The notes: generated by a model from the sequence alone, not told the origin. Counted from the first letter of the stretch, positions 1 through 12,320 are shown. The stretch: 64,000 nucleotides of DNA from Gamsiella multidivaricata (GCF_025024155.1 NW_026251714.1:62001-126000); one strand, 5' to 3'. Numbers and translations: made by a program.

Positions 1-47
1 GTGTTGACTACAGGTTGCAAATGCTGTTTTTTTTTTCAAGGGCTTTA

Positions 48-3000
48 TTATTCGCGCTCAGCAAGAATATTGGACAAGTTTGTGTTCGACCTAGTACCAT
101 CCAAAAAAGGTATAGAAGGCATCTCCCAAAGCGACTGCGGCTCGCTCACAATAGAGTCTGGGTCATTGTGCTGCAGTCCCAGTGTCCGTGAACGTGCGTG
201 TCCATCGCTAGAACTAACACCAACACCGCCTCCGATCAAAGGGCTCGCAGGATTGAGCCATGGATCACTACTCGAACCAATGCCATTTCCAGCAGGAAAC
301 CAGTAGTGCGAGTCGCGAAGGGAACTATCGACAGACATATCCAACTGCTGATGATGGAGTGGTTGGAGGACCGGCGGCGCCGGCCCTGGCGATGTGAAAT
401 ACTGGGTACCGTATGACGGTGGCTGCAGGGGAAAGGACGACGTTGGTGACTCATCCTCATCCAATTCGCGTTCAAGGCTCTCCCAGATTTCCATCTCCTG
501 CTCGACTGACTCCTTGAGCACGATGTTCTCCTTCTTGAACTCCTCAATCGCATTCTCGAGCTGCTGTGACTTGAGCGTCTTTTTCTGGATTTCCTCCTCC
601 AAAGCCGCTAATTTGAGTCCTGCCTCTCGATCCTTGTCCTTGCTAGCCTCTGCGGCGACCTTCCAGACGACTTGCTGTTGCTCTAATCGCTGCAATCGTA
701 GCTGAAGTGGTGCCACCTCACTCTCCCGTAGCTTAGTCGCTTTCAAAGTCCAATCTGCACGCTCGCTCTCCAATTGCTTGATCTCACTTTGGAGTCGCTG
801 ACATTCTGCCTTGAGAGGGGCCACTTCCGCTTTGGCGCTGACTAGTGACGACTGGATCTTTTGCTCCAATGCCCGGATCGCCACCAAGCTCTGGTCCAAC
901 TGCGGCTGACTTGACAAGGCCGATGACCTCAGCTGTACGAGATCCTCCTGCAGTGTCGAAGATTGCGCGTCCGCTTGCTTAATAGATTCTTGCAAAAACG
1001 ATAGCTTTTGTCGGCGTTTCTGATCCTGAACCAACGCCTTGGCTTGACCCCGCCCTATCCCCTCTAGCTCCTGTCGCAACGAGGCCTCGACCTTACTCTG
1101 GTCTCGCTTCAGCTTTTTGAGCGCTGCCTTGGTTGCACTGGCAGCTTCGACAGAGGCGTGTATGGACTTCCGCAGCTGCTCGAACAGCAATTGGTTGGAG
1201 TTCTTTTTATCGTCCCCTGCTGACAGCAAGTCTTCATGGGCTGTTGGGGTCTGGGGAGCGGATTCCGTGCAGACTAGAGTCCCGCTGTTGGACGTTGTCG
1301 TTTCCGATGCCTTTCCTGAAGTAGAGCCTGACGTTGAAGCAGACGTGGCCGTTGTCGCAGAGGCCTTAGACTTACTGAGATCGCCACTCCTGTCTGCAAT
1401 GTCCCTTTGATTCCTTTGGTTTTTTTTACTTTTACGATTTTTGTTGTTTTTAGGTGCTGTTTCCGTCTGCTTGGTTACTGTCTTTTCAAACCCTTTCGTC
1501 GGTATCGGCGTGCCAGCTATTTTATCAGATAGTGTGCCAGTTAAGTAAGGATTAGGACGCAATTCCCAGTCATAATAAGAACAAAAGCAGTAGAAAGCAA
1601 TCTTGAGTTACTAACGTGATGCTGCCCGGGTGCCAATCCGGGTCACAAAACTGGAAAACTGATGAACTCTCATTTCGATCTCATAGTCCGTCGAAGGCGT
1701 TAGTCCATAGAGGGTGAAACTCTGTTCATCCGGGAAATGATACTGAACTTGTTGCCAGGGGATGTAATTGACATGAATCACAATGTCGGATGTTGATATG
1801 ATTCTTGGCGCTGTTCTTGATTTGGACTGTCGGTGTCCCGACAACGATGAAGAAGAGTTTGTGGCTGATCCAATTTTAATGGTTGAAAGGTCCACCGTAT
1901 CGCTCACTGTCGTCGTTTCTCCTGCTGCGCTTCCGTCTATTGTTCCTGATGCTGATATGTTGTTGGGAACTGCATCCTGTTCAGGCGTCTGGCCCGACAG
2001 AGGCGCATCCGAGACGGCATTGAGGCAGAACGAGACTGTGAATGGCGTGATCTCGGTGATGCACAGCTCAAAACGAAGATTGTTCGATGGATCCATTGAG
2101 CGTGTTGAAGAACGTCTTGAGGACGACCTGATCAGCGAAATTAAATATGAAAAAAGTAAGTTTACTGAACTGCTCCTCACAGTTTTCAAAATGGTTCCAA
2201 AGTAATGACTTACCGTATGGAAACGGGTCCTCCTTTTTGTGCGCCAACGTAATGTAGATGTCGCCCTTGAATCGGATCCGGTTCGGCACTCTGGAGCATC
2301 ACATCAACGAGCTCAGACATCAGGATGTACAGGCCAAAGCCGACAGTATGAACTGGAATGACCTTATATGGCGTCAGATCAAGAATCGAGGCCGAGGATG
2401 GGTCCTTGCGATAAATGTCGATAAGCCCAAACAGGAACCAAAGTAGGCAGGAGACAGAGTCCCCGAACACCAAACCGCGCGTCAGATTGATCACATAAAA
2501 ATACACGAGAATGTTGGCGACTGTAGGTAGAAGCCCGAGTCGATCCTGGTGTAGGAACAATTGGCCCACAAGGAGATCCAACATGCCTAAAAACGAAGTC
2601 AATCCGATGCCATGTTTGATAGAGGTCTGGAAGGCCCTGCGCAAGGCCACGATCGACTGAACACAGAAACCGATCCATTCCAGCCGGGTCGGAAGCGAGG
2701 TCATCTGGCCGTTGATGGCAAACATGACAACGTAGAAGGCCACAAGGTCAAACAGCTTGTGATGCATCGAGAAGAACAGTTTGAGGTGATCCTGGCATCG
2801 AGCTGTGATTCTGGCAAACGACGTTGCTGGAGATCCAGATCCTTCTCCTGTCCCAATGCCTGGTGATTCCTCTGTGTTCAACTCTTGCTGCGGCTCTGTT
2901 GCTGGTGACTGATCCTGATCCGATCTTGTACTCTGCGACAAGTTGTCCTGATCCCTTGACACCCTAGCGTCTCGACTCCCAGAGGAGCTGGAGCCCTCGT

Positions 3001-3319
3001 TGCCAGTGACAATGGACGGCGCGAGTGAAGCCAAAGCTTGCTCTTTTTCTGCTACCGAAGGGTCGCTGGCAGGGCGAGCTGGTGATGATAGGGCGCTCGA
3101 ATGATGATCGAAGGCCGTCGTATTGTTGCTCCTGTAATCAACGGAGCGGTTGAGATTGGCACTACTGCTGTTGCTGTTATTGTTACTGATGCTAGTATCA
3201 AGCCGGGGGGCGGGAGCCGAGGATGTTGAGGTAGTGGTTGTGGTTATGGCGGTTGTAGCGGATACTGAGGGGTGCTTGTGTCTCGGCTGCTTGTGCTGCT
3301 GCGGTTGCTGAAGTGTCAT
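48..3319 (-). CDS. AcrB-like multi-pass membrane and coiled-coil protein
   Basis: Three exons on the minus strand, 3319-2214, 2127-1616 and 1516-48, with GT-AG introns 2128-2213 and 1517-1615; the joins keep frame and give about 1,028 residues. The start is the first ATG of the frame; the open stretch further upstream begins only with TTG. Seen: a disordered Ser/Thr/Gln-rich first 180 residues, a hydrophobic block at about 190-355 with several membrane segments, a beta-rich fibronectin-III-like segment at about 390-535 (FTLYGLTPSTDYEIEMRV), a Lys/Glu heptad coiled coil at about 640-860, and a Gly/Pro/Ser tail. Known: Aspergillus AcrB, linked to ubiquitination signalling, is about this size with membrane segments plus a coiled coil. 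The match rests on architecture only; it could be another coiled-coil membrane protein. The last codons overlap an AATAAA that may serve as poly(A) signal. Confidence 0.6.
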
Positions 3320-3575
3320 TGAAGCAAGGGCGGCGCAGGGACAATATGGCAAAGAGATCGGCCGAGTGCTTGATCCGATGCTCCTTGCTTATTGCTGACA
3401 CAGATAAAAGAACAAGCTGTTGAGAGGGTGAGTGTTCAGTGGAGGAGTGATCGATCGTTTCCCTGATCCGAGAGCGATTCGTTGGACGATCTTGAGGGAT
3501 AAACCTTCTTTATTTGATAGTGGAGAAAGGCATAATGAAATATTTATTAACGCAAAAATTAACTATAAAAGGCCT

Positions 3576-4786
3576 CTACTGGTGCCAAGCAACGCGCTGG
3601 CCACTCTGGGAGCTCTTGATCGCGAGCTGAATGCCATGGATGACCCAGGCTGCCTGCTCAGCTGTCACGGCCAGAGGTGCGTTTCCGCGGATGGCCTGAC
3701 AAACATTTTCATAGTAAGCCCCATACTGTCCCAGCTCGCTGTCGATCTTGCCCTTGACATGCAGCTTGACGCCATCGATATCCATCAATGAGTCGATCTC
3801 GCCCCAGTTCTCCTCCTTCTCGAGCCCATATGCGCCGTCCTTGGGTGTCAGACCATCCTTGAGTTGGTTCTCCTGTACGTCCAATCCGTACTTGACATAA
3901 GATCCGTTCATGCCTGTAAGACGGAATCGAGGCGTGGGAATCCTGGCAAGCATCCCTGCGCCAAGTGTGCATCGGAGTCCGTCCTTGTAGTCGAGATGTA
4001 CCAGGAATTGGTCATCAACTTGCGAGTCCTCGAGCTGGCGCTGGTTCGAGACATGAGCGGTCACGTACTCGGGCTCGCCAAAGAGGACAAGGGCCTGGTC
4101 GAGCAAGTGGGAGCACAAGTCGTAAAGTACGCCGCTGCCGTCCTCCGCTTTCCCAGTCTCTCTCCATCCGTTCTTACTGAAGTTGCGGAAGCGATCGAAC
4201 CGGGACTCGAAGCTAACAATCCTACCCAGCGTCGACTTTTGCGACTGAACCAGCTTTTGGACGGTCAAAAAGTCGGCGTCCCAACGACGGTTATGGAAAA
4301 CGGAGAGGACGCGCGAATGCTGTTTTGCAAGCTTGGCGAGCGAGATGCCCTCCTCAAAAGTGATCGTGAAGGGCTTTTCGACGACAACATGCTTGCCGGC
4401 TTCGAGAGCCTGGCGTGCGAGATCGTAGTGCAGGGTGTTGGGCGTGGTGATGACGATAAGGTCAATGGCGGGATCCTGGAAAAGCTGGTCGTGGGATTGG
4501 TAGACAGTAGCCAGTGGGTATTTGGAGGTGATAGCCAGATTGGAGCCCGATCGGCGGACAAAGGCAACGAGGTTGAAGGCCTTGTTAGACGAGATCAACG
4601 GGGCGTGGAAGACTAGGGCGCGTTGCGATAGAATGAATATGGTGTCAGTACTCGGCACATTGGCAGGTTCGATGGTCTAATGGTACTGGTACTGGCATTG
4701 CGGTGGATGGTCCTTCGAGACATACCTTGGGCACTCATGCCAAAGCCAATAACACCGACATTGATATGGGTAAAGTTGGACGACAT
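3576..4786 (-). CDS. Gfo/Idh/MocA-family NAD(P)-dependent oxidoreductase
   Basis: Two exons, 4786-4726 and 4612-3576, with one GT-AG intron (4613-4725), giving 365 residues. The join restores the classic N-terminus: a Rossmann glycine motif GVIGFGMSAQ at residues 11-20 runs directly into VFHAPLI, as in bacterial and fungal YdgJ/YjhC-type members. Later come VITTPNTLHYD and the family signature VVVEKPFT with its conserved Lys-Pro, then the C-terminal alpha/beta domain. Members oxidise or reduce sugars, inositols or related polyols using NAD(P); the substrate cannot be told from sequence. No signal peptide, so cytosolic. The ATG at 4786 is taken because the Rossmann fold starts ten residues later. 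A TATATATA box lies 89 bp upstream. AATAAA-type sequence follows the stop (TTTATT on the plus strand near 3541). Confidence 0.88.
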
Positions 4787-5756
4787 CGTGGAAGCGGACA
4801 AAGAGAGAAGTGGAGTGGGGAAGTTGAGAAAGGAGTGAGAAGGAGTCGACGCTGGGGGAGGGCGGCGGAGGTGCTATATATACAGATGTTCATACTACCG
4901 TCTTACAACCCAAAGGTGTTTGGGTAGAAAGTGGCATTTGGGCGTCATCGGTCAATTACGAGTGCAATACTCCATGCAAACATAACCTTAATCCTGGTCG
5001 CTCTGTAAAACGTTACATCCGGAACAAACACCACTACCACCATCGCCATCACTGCCAGACCCAGCAGCGCGTCGAGAGTAGAGTGCAGCTGAAGCAGCTA
5101 TGCGTGTTGACATAACTATACATTTGATCAACTCTCGCGAACACCAACAAGTCTTGGAAAGAGAAGCGTGTATGGGAAGTATGTCCATGTCGAGCAGATG
5201 TCTCTGTGCTCGTCCTTAGCAGAGGTATATAGTCAGAGGGAAATGAGCGACAGAGATAAGCAGGAAGCAGCGAGTGTGTATTTTATTTACTTCTGAAGAT
5301 AAGAACCAGTGGGGCATTTGTCAGCGGAGGCAGCAGACTCCGATCAAAACTCTGCGGTCTATAGTACTAGCAATGGTGCCGCACATTCATGCTTCCTCTT
5401 CTATATGGTTTTCTGTGTGAGTAAAGTGAATCGAAATAGCAATAACAGCATATCCGTCGCGTCGTCTACGCGTCTAATTGAGAATCCAAGTGTAGGCATC
5501 TCCAATGCATGCTATGCTGCGCAGAAAAAGTAAGAGGGAGTGCTCTCGTTTTATTTGATCGGAAACCCTTTTATCCGACGGATATTCACCAGCAACCGGT
5601 ATCCTGTTTCTCAGGCACAGTCATCGTGTTGACGTGTAGAAACATGTTCCGGCGCCTTTTACCTCCTTTCCCACTCCCTTCTCTTCCCGCAACTCCTCTC
5701 CACCTTCATTCGCTCTTCTCTTCCTCATTCCCCTACTTTTCGCAAAAAAAAAAAGA
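4787..5756. other. Divergent intergenic region, oxidoreductase/PER1
   Basis: This 970 bp spacer lies between divergent starts. It holds the TATA box at 4875, further TATA-like runs near 5226 and 5400, and a pyrimidine-rich leader ending in an A-tract immediately before the PER1 ATG. Short open frames here have no recognisable domain and no splice partners. Confidence 0.5.
4875..4882 (-). promoter_or_regulatory. TATA box of the oxidoreductase gene
   Basis: TATATATA lies 89 bp upstream of the minus-strand ATG at 4786, a usual distance for a fungal TATA element. It is palindromic, so strand is assigned by the nearest gene. Inference from position and motif only. Confidence 0.4.
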
Positions 5757-6851
5757 ATGTCGCTACCTACTCAGGAACAGGAGCATAAGCAGGAATCGCC
5801 CAGGGCCAGCACACAACACGCCTCGCGCTCAAGCCGCCTCGGATTCGGGACAGGACTCGGCGCGCGACTGAGTCTCGCCATCGCCCTGGGCTTGGCCATG
5901 GCATCTCTTGCGGTTGCATCCTCGGGTGATCGTCAACCACAGTACATCGAATGTGTCAAAGATTGTGACAAAGACATTTGCCAATCCGCAGACGTGACAT
6001 CATTCACACCAGAGCAACTGCTGGAACACCAACTCGATCTGCCACTCCGCCTCACGCATTGGACCTGTCTCGACAACTGCCGATACCGCTGCATGCAGTC
6101 CATCACCGAAGGGGCTCTCCTGGAGAACCTGCCCGTGCACCAATATCACGGCAAATGGCCCTTTTACAGACTCTGGGGCATGCAAGAACCCGCCTCGGTC
6201 TTGTTCAGTATCCTGAACGGGTACATGCACGTCCTCGCGTGGCCCAAGCTCAAGCGCGCCATCCCTCAGGATTATTACATGCGACCTTTCTATCTCGGCT
6301 ACGCGATCATCGGCATGAACACCTGGCTTTGGTCTGCAGTCTATCACGCGCGCGATTGGCCTAGCACTGAGAAACTCGACTACTTTTCCGCAGGAACGGC
6401 CATCACGTACGGGCTCTTTTACACCGTCATCCGGATAACACGCATGGTCCAAATCCGTTCGCAATTGATGTGGGCTATGGTCTGCTTGATTCCACTGCTG
6501 CTTCATATCAGCTATCTGGGGTTTGTGCATTTCGATTATGGATACAACATGGCGGCGATGGCAACCGTGGGCGCGATTCATAACTTGTTTTGGATCGGCT
6601 GGAGTATCGCCAATTGGCGCGAGCGCCCATATGCATGGGAACCAAGTGTTTCAGGAGTATTGATCACGGCAGCGATGTGTCTCGAGATCCTGGACTTTGC
6701 GCCGTTGTGGGGTATCCTGGACGCACATTCGTTGTGGCATGCAGCGACGATTCCATTGGTGCCAATCTGGTACCGATTCTTGCTTAAGGATACAGAGTGG
6801 GAAGTTAGGAACAAGAAGGGCGTCCAGCGACCATCGTCACATCGGGACTAG
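5757..6851 (+). CDS. PER1: Per1/PGAP3-like GPI-anchor remodelling protein
   Basis: Single exon, 364 residues. Per1/PGAP3 removes the sn-2 acyl chain from GPI anchors in the secretory pathway (ER/Golgi), a step of lipid remodelling before anchored proteins reach the plasma membrane. Seen: a hydrophobic segment at about 38-55 as signal sequence, a Cys-rich luminal part (ECVKDCDKDIC at 65-75 and WTCLDNCRYRCMQ at 102-114) typical of the family, then about seven membrane segments. Conserved CREST-superfamily residues are visible: YHARDWPSTEKLDYFSA at 196-212 and the last helix pair with DAHSLWHA around 322-329, whose Asp/His residues are the likely metal-binding or catalytic set. The ATG at 5757 is the first in frame and sits right after an A-rich leader. 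AATAAA follows 30 bp after the stop. Confidence 0.93.
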   Translation: MSLPTQEQEHKQESPRASTQHASRSSRLGFGTGLGARLSLAIALGLAMASLAVASSGDRQPQYIECVKDCDKDICQSADVTSFTPEQLLEHQLDLPLRLTHWTCLDNCRYRCMQSITEGALLENLPVHQYHGKWPFYRLWGMQEPASVLFSILNGYMHVLAWPKLKRAIPQDYYMRPFYLGYAIIGMNTWLWSAVYHARDWPSTEKLDYFSAGTAITYGLFYTVIRITRMVQIRSQLMWAMVCLIPLLLHISYLGFVHFDYGYNMAAMATVGAIHNLFWIGWSIANWRERPYAWEPSVSGVLITAAMCLEILDFAPLWGILDAHSLWHAATIPLVPIWYRFLLKDTEWEVRNKKGVQRPSSHRD

Positions 6852-7654
6852 CATCTAGTATCCATCAATGCATACGACCCAATAAAAGTCAGCTTCATTT
6901 CAGCATACGTCCGTGGCCTTCATTTCTAGGGAAACTACGCAATAGTTGTCACTGAGTTGACGAACATTGCTGTAACATGTCCTTGTTATTATTTACGACT
7001 TCTTTTTGCTATTTCTTTCTGCGTTTGAAAAGTGCTCTCAATTGCCACCGCATCCGCAGGCTGGTCAGGACGGTGAAGCAGGGACGCAGTGGGACGTGGG
7101 TAGGTTGCCTTTTTTGGGTCGGTTTTCTTCCCATCACTGCAGACAGACTGCAGCGCCAGCTGGGTGGTGGAGGAAGAAGGATGAGTGCAGTTGCGGATGC
7201 CGATAAGGCGGTAGGAGAAGGATGCGGAGGAGGGCTCGCTCCAATTCTCTGGGATCAAGAGGCTCGTTTGCTTCAGCAGTTTCAGTGGTTTCAATGGTTA
7301 CTGTCTCCCTTGGAGAACAGAGATCAGTACCGCTGGACCCTTTGTTTCGCTCACTCGCCCCCTCACCCTCATTTTCTCCGCTCTTCTTCAGCTCGACTCC
7401 ACACCACCAGTCCCAGTCCAGTCTATTCCAGTCCAGTCCGCCTGTCTTCAGCTCCACTCCAATCCGCTCCTTTGTCCATTCTCCATCCCTCTTTCCTCTT
7501 CTTCTTTCTTTCTCCTCCTTCTTTATTCGTCTCTTTCTCCCCTTCCTTTTGCTTATCTCCCCACTTCCATAACACTCGAGACTTCTTGAGCGACTGACCA
7601 CCGCTCATCCTTTCCTCTTCGATCAACCCCCCTCCCTCTACTCCACCCCTCACA
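6852..7654. other. Intergenic region PER1 to amino-acid transporter
   Basis: About 800 bp. After the PER1 poly(A) signal, the second half (about 7350-7650) is a strongly pyrimidine-rich C/T leader with short CCAGT/CCACT repeats, typical of promoters and 5' UTRs of well-expressed fungal genes. Open frames on both strands here are low-complexity Ser/Pro/Leu or Lys/Glu shadows of this C/T bias. Confidence 0.5.
6881..6886 (+). terminator. Poly(A) signal after PER1
   Basis: AATAAA lies 30 bp after the PER1 stop codon. Confidence 0.5.
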
Positions 7655-10483
7655 ATGGCAACTCCTCCTAGGTCCACCAGCCACTTCAGCGCCGAGCAGC
7701 GCCCTTCCCAAGACCTGCTCTCCTCCTCGCCTCAGCGTGAGGCCGCCACCAAATTGCTCTCGTCCTCACCATCGATCCCACCCTTCTTTGGAAGAGCTGC
7801 CTCGCATGGCAGCAGCGTCAACGGGGATGGCCAGACTCCAGTATCGTCCTGGAGATCGCCCTCGACCCTGCAGAACTACCGCTCCAACGACGCCACTGCC
7901 TCGAACGATGCTTTTAACAGCGCCGGACAAGCACACCGCTCCGGCCTCGACAGCAGCAGTAATAGCATCAGTGGCAGTTATGTTGGCAGTCCAGCCTATC
8001 TCGACTCTATCAATTCGATCGTCGATATCCCTGCAGACGAGGCTTCCAAGGTCGTCAAAAAACACCTTGTCCTGAACTCGCCCTCGCGCGACAGCTTCGA
8101 TTCTGACCGCAATGGTGCTGGCAGCGGCGGTCCCTCAGGCTCAAACGGCGGTCACCACGACGGCGCTGGTACTGGAGAGGTGGTCGACTACACGACTGCA
8201 TTCAAGTTGCCTGGAGGCGCCATCACTCGTGATGTCTACAAGTGGCAGGCCGATCAGGAGAATGAGCAGAACCGTCGAGGTAATAACACTTTTGCGCTTT
8301 CGTCCCTGATCAACACCGTTGAGGATCAATGCATCGCGATGAATGAACAGATTGTCGTATTTGGTGGCGAAACTAACATCTGCTCCTTACCTTCGTACTA
8401 TGTACATTAGCGCGCTCAAGGTCCTTCCACCTGCCTCGACCTGTGGAGCCCTCAGTCACGACCTTGAAGCAACCCGGTGGAATGCGACGATACCATATGA
8501 TCATGAAGGCAGAGGCCTCTGGACGACAGGCCAATGTGTTTACAAAGAGCTTTATCGACTTTTTGGCCATGTACGGCCACTTTGCCGGAGAAGATCTGGA
8601 TGACGACGAGGGTGGGGACTTTGTACGCTATGACGAGGAAGACGCGCAAGGAGGGGGGGCAGGCTCTGGATCAGGCACTGGCGGCACCGAATCCACACCC
8701 TTGATTCCAAAATCACAACAAGCTCCCCAAGGAGACGCAACGCCCGCCAAGGCTGTGTTTTTGCTGCTCAAGTCGTTTGTTGGAACTGGAATCATGTTCT
8801 TGCCTAAAGCGTAAGTGTCGGTGGATGCAGCAAGTACATGTTGACCACAAGGAACAAAAAAAGGGGTGGATGGATGATCTTCGGCTGCTGTCAAATGGAC
8901 GATTCACGCGCACTCATGGTCTTTTTTTCTTTATATTTTGAATAACAGGTTCAACAATGGTGGTATCCTGTTTTCGTCGGTTGTCTTGGTCGCCATCGCG
9001 GGAATCTCGCTGTTCTCATTCCTATTGCTGGTCGAGTCCCGTCAGGTGGTGCCAGCATCATTTGGTGACATCGGAGGCCATCTCTACGGACCATACATGC
9101 GTCAGGCGGTATTGTGGTCGATCGCCATTTCTCAGGTCGGCTTCGTCTGCGCTTACATGAGCTTTGTCGCAACCAATCTGGAGGCCCTTGCCAGGAATGT
9201 TCTCGGCGCTACCGAAATGTATCCTTCTTACATCTTCGTGCTCGCCCAGTTGATCGTTTTCATCCCTCTGGCCTTGGTAAGTATCGGTGCCTCCGTACCG
9301 CCTTTACGACTGGGTTTCTTTTTCCCACGACCTCGCACTGTATTGGCATATGTTTAATCATCTGGAATCCAAAATCTGACTAACGGGATGACTTCTTTAC
9401 ACTAGATCCGTAACATTGCCCGTCTGTCGTTTACTGCCGTAGTAGCAGATGTGTTTATTTGCTTTGGTCTCATTTACATGTATTATTTTGATGTAAGTTC
9501 GTTGGGCCTTATAAACTATAGCATGGCAAATGGCTACCCACTATATTTGCCCAGCCACTGGTAGTGATTTCTTCATCTACTGATACGTGTCGACTGATGC
9601 ATGTTGTGATCCATCTATAGATCTTCACCTTGTCGACAAATGGGTTGAGCGATGTGTCCCTCTTCAACCCGAAAGATTTCGCTCTCTTTATTGGAACTGC
9701 CGGTAAGCAAAGATGTCTATGGCCGCACAGGATGAACACACATTTAAACCCCCATGCTCACAATTGAACTATCCTTTGTTAGTATTCACCTTTGAGGGAA
9801 TTGGACTGATCATCCCCATCACAGAGTCGATGAAGGAGCCGAAAAAGTTCCCCAAGGTTTTGACCGGCGTCATGATCGGTATCACGATTCTGTTCACGTC
9901 CTTTGCAGCCTTGTCCTATGCAACCTTTGGTTCAAAGACCGAGACTGTAGTCCTCTTGAACTTGCCCCAGAAGAGCCATTGGGTCCAGTCGGTCCAGGTA
10001 CTGTATTCGATCGCTATTATGCTGTCGATCCCTCTGCAACTCTTCCCTGCCATCCGTATCATGGAGAACGGCATCTTTACGCGCTCGGGCAAGTACAACA
10101 CGCTAGTCAAGTGGCAGAAGAACTTTTTCCGAGTCTTGTCCTTGCTGGGCTGTGCTGCTATCGCCATCTGGGCTGGCGAGGACCTTGACAAGTTTGTGTC
10201 CATCGTTGGGTCTGTTGCATGTAAGTGTCTTCATTTGTGTGTTACCTCCTGAGTCTGTGCTGTGCTATGCTACTGTGGGATCACATATATCAGAAATTGA
10301 CCATTCATCCATTGTCCTTTGTGAATAGGTATTCCACTTGCATACATCTTCCCTGCCATGTTCCACTACAAGACGCATCCCAACAGGAAGACGCGTATCA
10401 TCGATGTGATGTTGGTTATCTTTGGGGTAGTCACCATGGTGTACACGACAGGCAACACTATATACGAACGAATCCGGGGCTGA
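7655..10483 (+). CDS. Vacuolar amino-acid transporter, AVT3/AAAP family
   Basis: Seven exons: 7655-8279, 8411-8810, 8949-9276, 9406-9492, 9621-9702, 9783-10220, 10329-10483; all six introns are GT-AG and phases match, giving 704 residues. The first 310 residues are disordered and Ser/Asn/Gly-rich. The rest is an Aa_trans (AAAP) fold with about eleven membrane segments, opening with the family signature FLLLKSFVGTGIMFLPKAF and carrying VFTFEGIGLIIPITESM in the middle. Yeast relatives Avt3/Avt4 export amino acids from the vacuole; a long N-terminal cytosolic tail is usual there. Location (vacuolar membrane) is inferred from the family. A poly(A) signal follows at 10624. The downstream neighbour is convergent, 160 bp away. 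Confidence 0.92.
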
Positions 10484-10623
10484 GCAGGGAAACAACAGCA
10501 CAGCATCGTCCAATGCTTCAGTACTGGTTCAGCAACGTTGTTCCTTTAGAATCGCATCATATCGCTATCTAGCATGACTTTATGGCACGCAATAACAACA
10601 TTCTTTTATATATCATCATGAGA

Positions 10624-10629
10624 AATAAA
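10624..10629 (+). terminator. Poly(A) signal after the AVT-like gene
   Basis: AATAAA, in the context AATAAACG, lies 140 bp after the transporter stop and just before the convergent end of the E2 gene. Confidence 0.45.
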
Positions 10630-10642
10630 CGTTATTATGTCA

Positions 10643-12320
10643 TTAAAGGCGCCTGAGGGTCCGTTTTCGACTCTCCATTGACCCCCTCATGTTCTTGGGT
10701 GCGGTGGTGCCAATGTTGCTCCTGATGGGGCTTTCGTGCGCCTTGTCCTTGGGCCATTCGTGCCTGATGTGACCGGACGCTTGTTTGTATGGATGGCTGC
10801 TCCAGACTGGAGTCTGGTTCCGATGAGTGGGCAGGCCCTGTAATGTTTGTCGGGTAGGCTGTCCTGAGAGGGGTTGCCTGGAATGGGATGCTGTGCTTGT
10901 ACTGCACATTATCTGGTCCACGGGTTTTTCGTCTTGGCCCACTTTGCGCTTTGGACAAAGCGGAGATGATGCTGTGGTTGAGGTTGATGTACTTGTCATT
11001 AAAAGAGCTTCTTGAAGAGATAACGCCGCCTTTGTTGTTGACATGGAGGTTGATGAAATGCTGTCATTGGTATCGTCAACACAGATTAATGGCAATGCCT
11101 GATCGTCCTTGTGTATCCTTGCAAGTGTATTAGTCGGTTCTGATGCCGACACGTCTGTTGATCCTAATACTCGTGGGATAACAATACGGGCGGCTGCAGT
11201 CTTGGATTGGTTTTCATTATAGACGCTAGTTATGGTCATCTCCTCGTCCATTGCAGCGCTTGCTGCTGTGTCAGTTGAATATGATGAATGTGATGATGAT
11301 GATGATGATGATGATGCTGTGTGCGCTGATGGTGTCGGTTGTGTTGTTGTTGGTGGTGGTGGTAGTGTCGTAAAGAGATCCTGGCCAGCAGGTTGGGCGT
11401 GAATACTGGTCATCAGCCTTGCATGCTTTGCATAGTCGTCGTAACGTTCCAGTAGCTGCCGTCCTGCTTCTTCGTTCAATGCGGACTCTGGATTCGGTAC
11501 GATCAGCAGACATTTGACCACCTAATGTGAAGAACGTGAAGATGGATACCACCAGGGCTGACGTTGTTACTGAAACTCGAACTTTTTTCCACTGTGTGGT
11601 GTATACAAAATCCACCATGTCCAGGCCAGGCCAGGCCAGGCCAGCACCAGCCTGGAGTACGATGAATAATGGGCGAATTGGACAAAAAGGATGCTTACCA
11701 GCAAAATGTGTCGTATGCCAAGATCTTTTTTCCAGTCTTTCTTGAGCGTACTAACACAGACGTCGCCCTTATTCGATACGTTCGGGTGAAAGATCTTTGT
11801 CAGGAAGAAACCTACAATGTCCCAAGAAACAAAAAAAAAAAAAAAAAAAAAAAAAATGTGAACCAGGCATAAGTAAAAAATGCGAGCGACGGAAACGCAA
11901 TGCACACATTATCGAGCTTGAAACGATGGGTATACATTTTGGTGCAGAATTGGGAAAGTCGGTGCCGAGCTGGATCCGCAGTCGAAAGCAACCACCCTCA
12001 TATGGGGTTCCTTCTGTCAAGTCGAATCGAGTTGCACAGCAATTAAAAGGAAAATAAAAGGCAACAAGAACATGGATGGTTAATAACCAAAGTCTTTGAA
12101 CAAGCGATGTGTAAGAATTGGGGGGTTTTTTTCCCCCGATGCTGATAAGGGACCCAGGCTTCTTTGCATCAGGCTCCGTACCTGGACCCTGGATCCATGC
12201 TTGGATGTCGGTCATGGCGTCCTCATTCAGGATCAGGCGAATGCCCTCTGGAGGATCGTTCTCGAGCGCATATAACTCGCGGGTGACTTTCCGCAGGGCG
12301 ATAGGGGATATTGATTCCAT
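10643..12320 (-). CDS. UBE2S: UBE2S-type ubiquitin-conjugating enzyme E2 with long tail
   Basis: Four exons: 12320-12182, 12013-11936, 11811-11699, 11521-10643; introns 12014-12181, 11812-11935 and 11522-11698 are GT-AG, giving 402 residues. The spliced core follows animal UBE2[30 protein letters not shown], the catalytic [12 protein letters not shown] (Cys at residue 91), then [15 protein letters not shown] and [19 protein letters not shown]2S extends Lys11-linked ubiquitin chains with the anaphase-promoting complex. Odd: human UBE2S has about 222 residues, here the tail after the UBC fold is about 240 residues, disordered, Ser/Thr-rich and basic at the end (RKRTLRRL). Human UBE2S uses a C-terminal Leu-Arg-Arg-Leu to dock on the APC, and LRRL is exactly the end here. 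The codon at the second splice gives Cys where relatives have Gly before the FFLTK motif. Confidence 0.92.
11621..11644 (+). repeat. CCAGG pentanucleotide repeat in an E2 intron
   Basis: About four and a half copies of CCAGG lie inside the third intron of the UBE2S-like gene (11522-11698). Microsatellite, no coding effect expected. Confidence 0.8.

Noticed and set aside
2068..2290. Alternative frame reading FKGDIYITLAHKKEDPFPYG within the AcrB-like gene
   Set aside because: It looks protein-like, but it cannot be spliced in frame to the downstream fibronectin-like segment, whereas the main frame does so with a perfect GTAAGT donor. Kept as a frame shadow.
3864..4616. 250-residue plus-strand open frame
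   Set aside because: Antisense shadow of the oxidoreductase exon; no domain, while the minus frame has the full Rossmann and EKP motifs.
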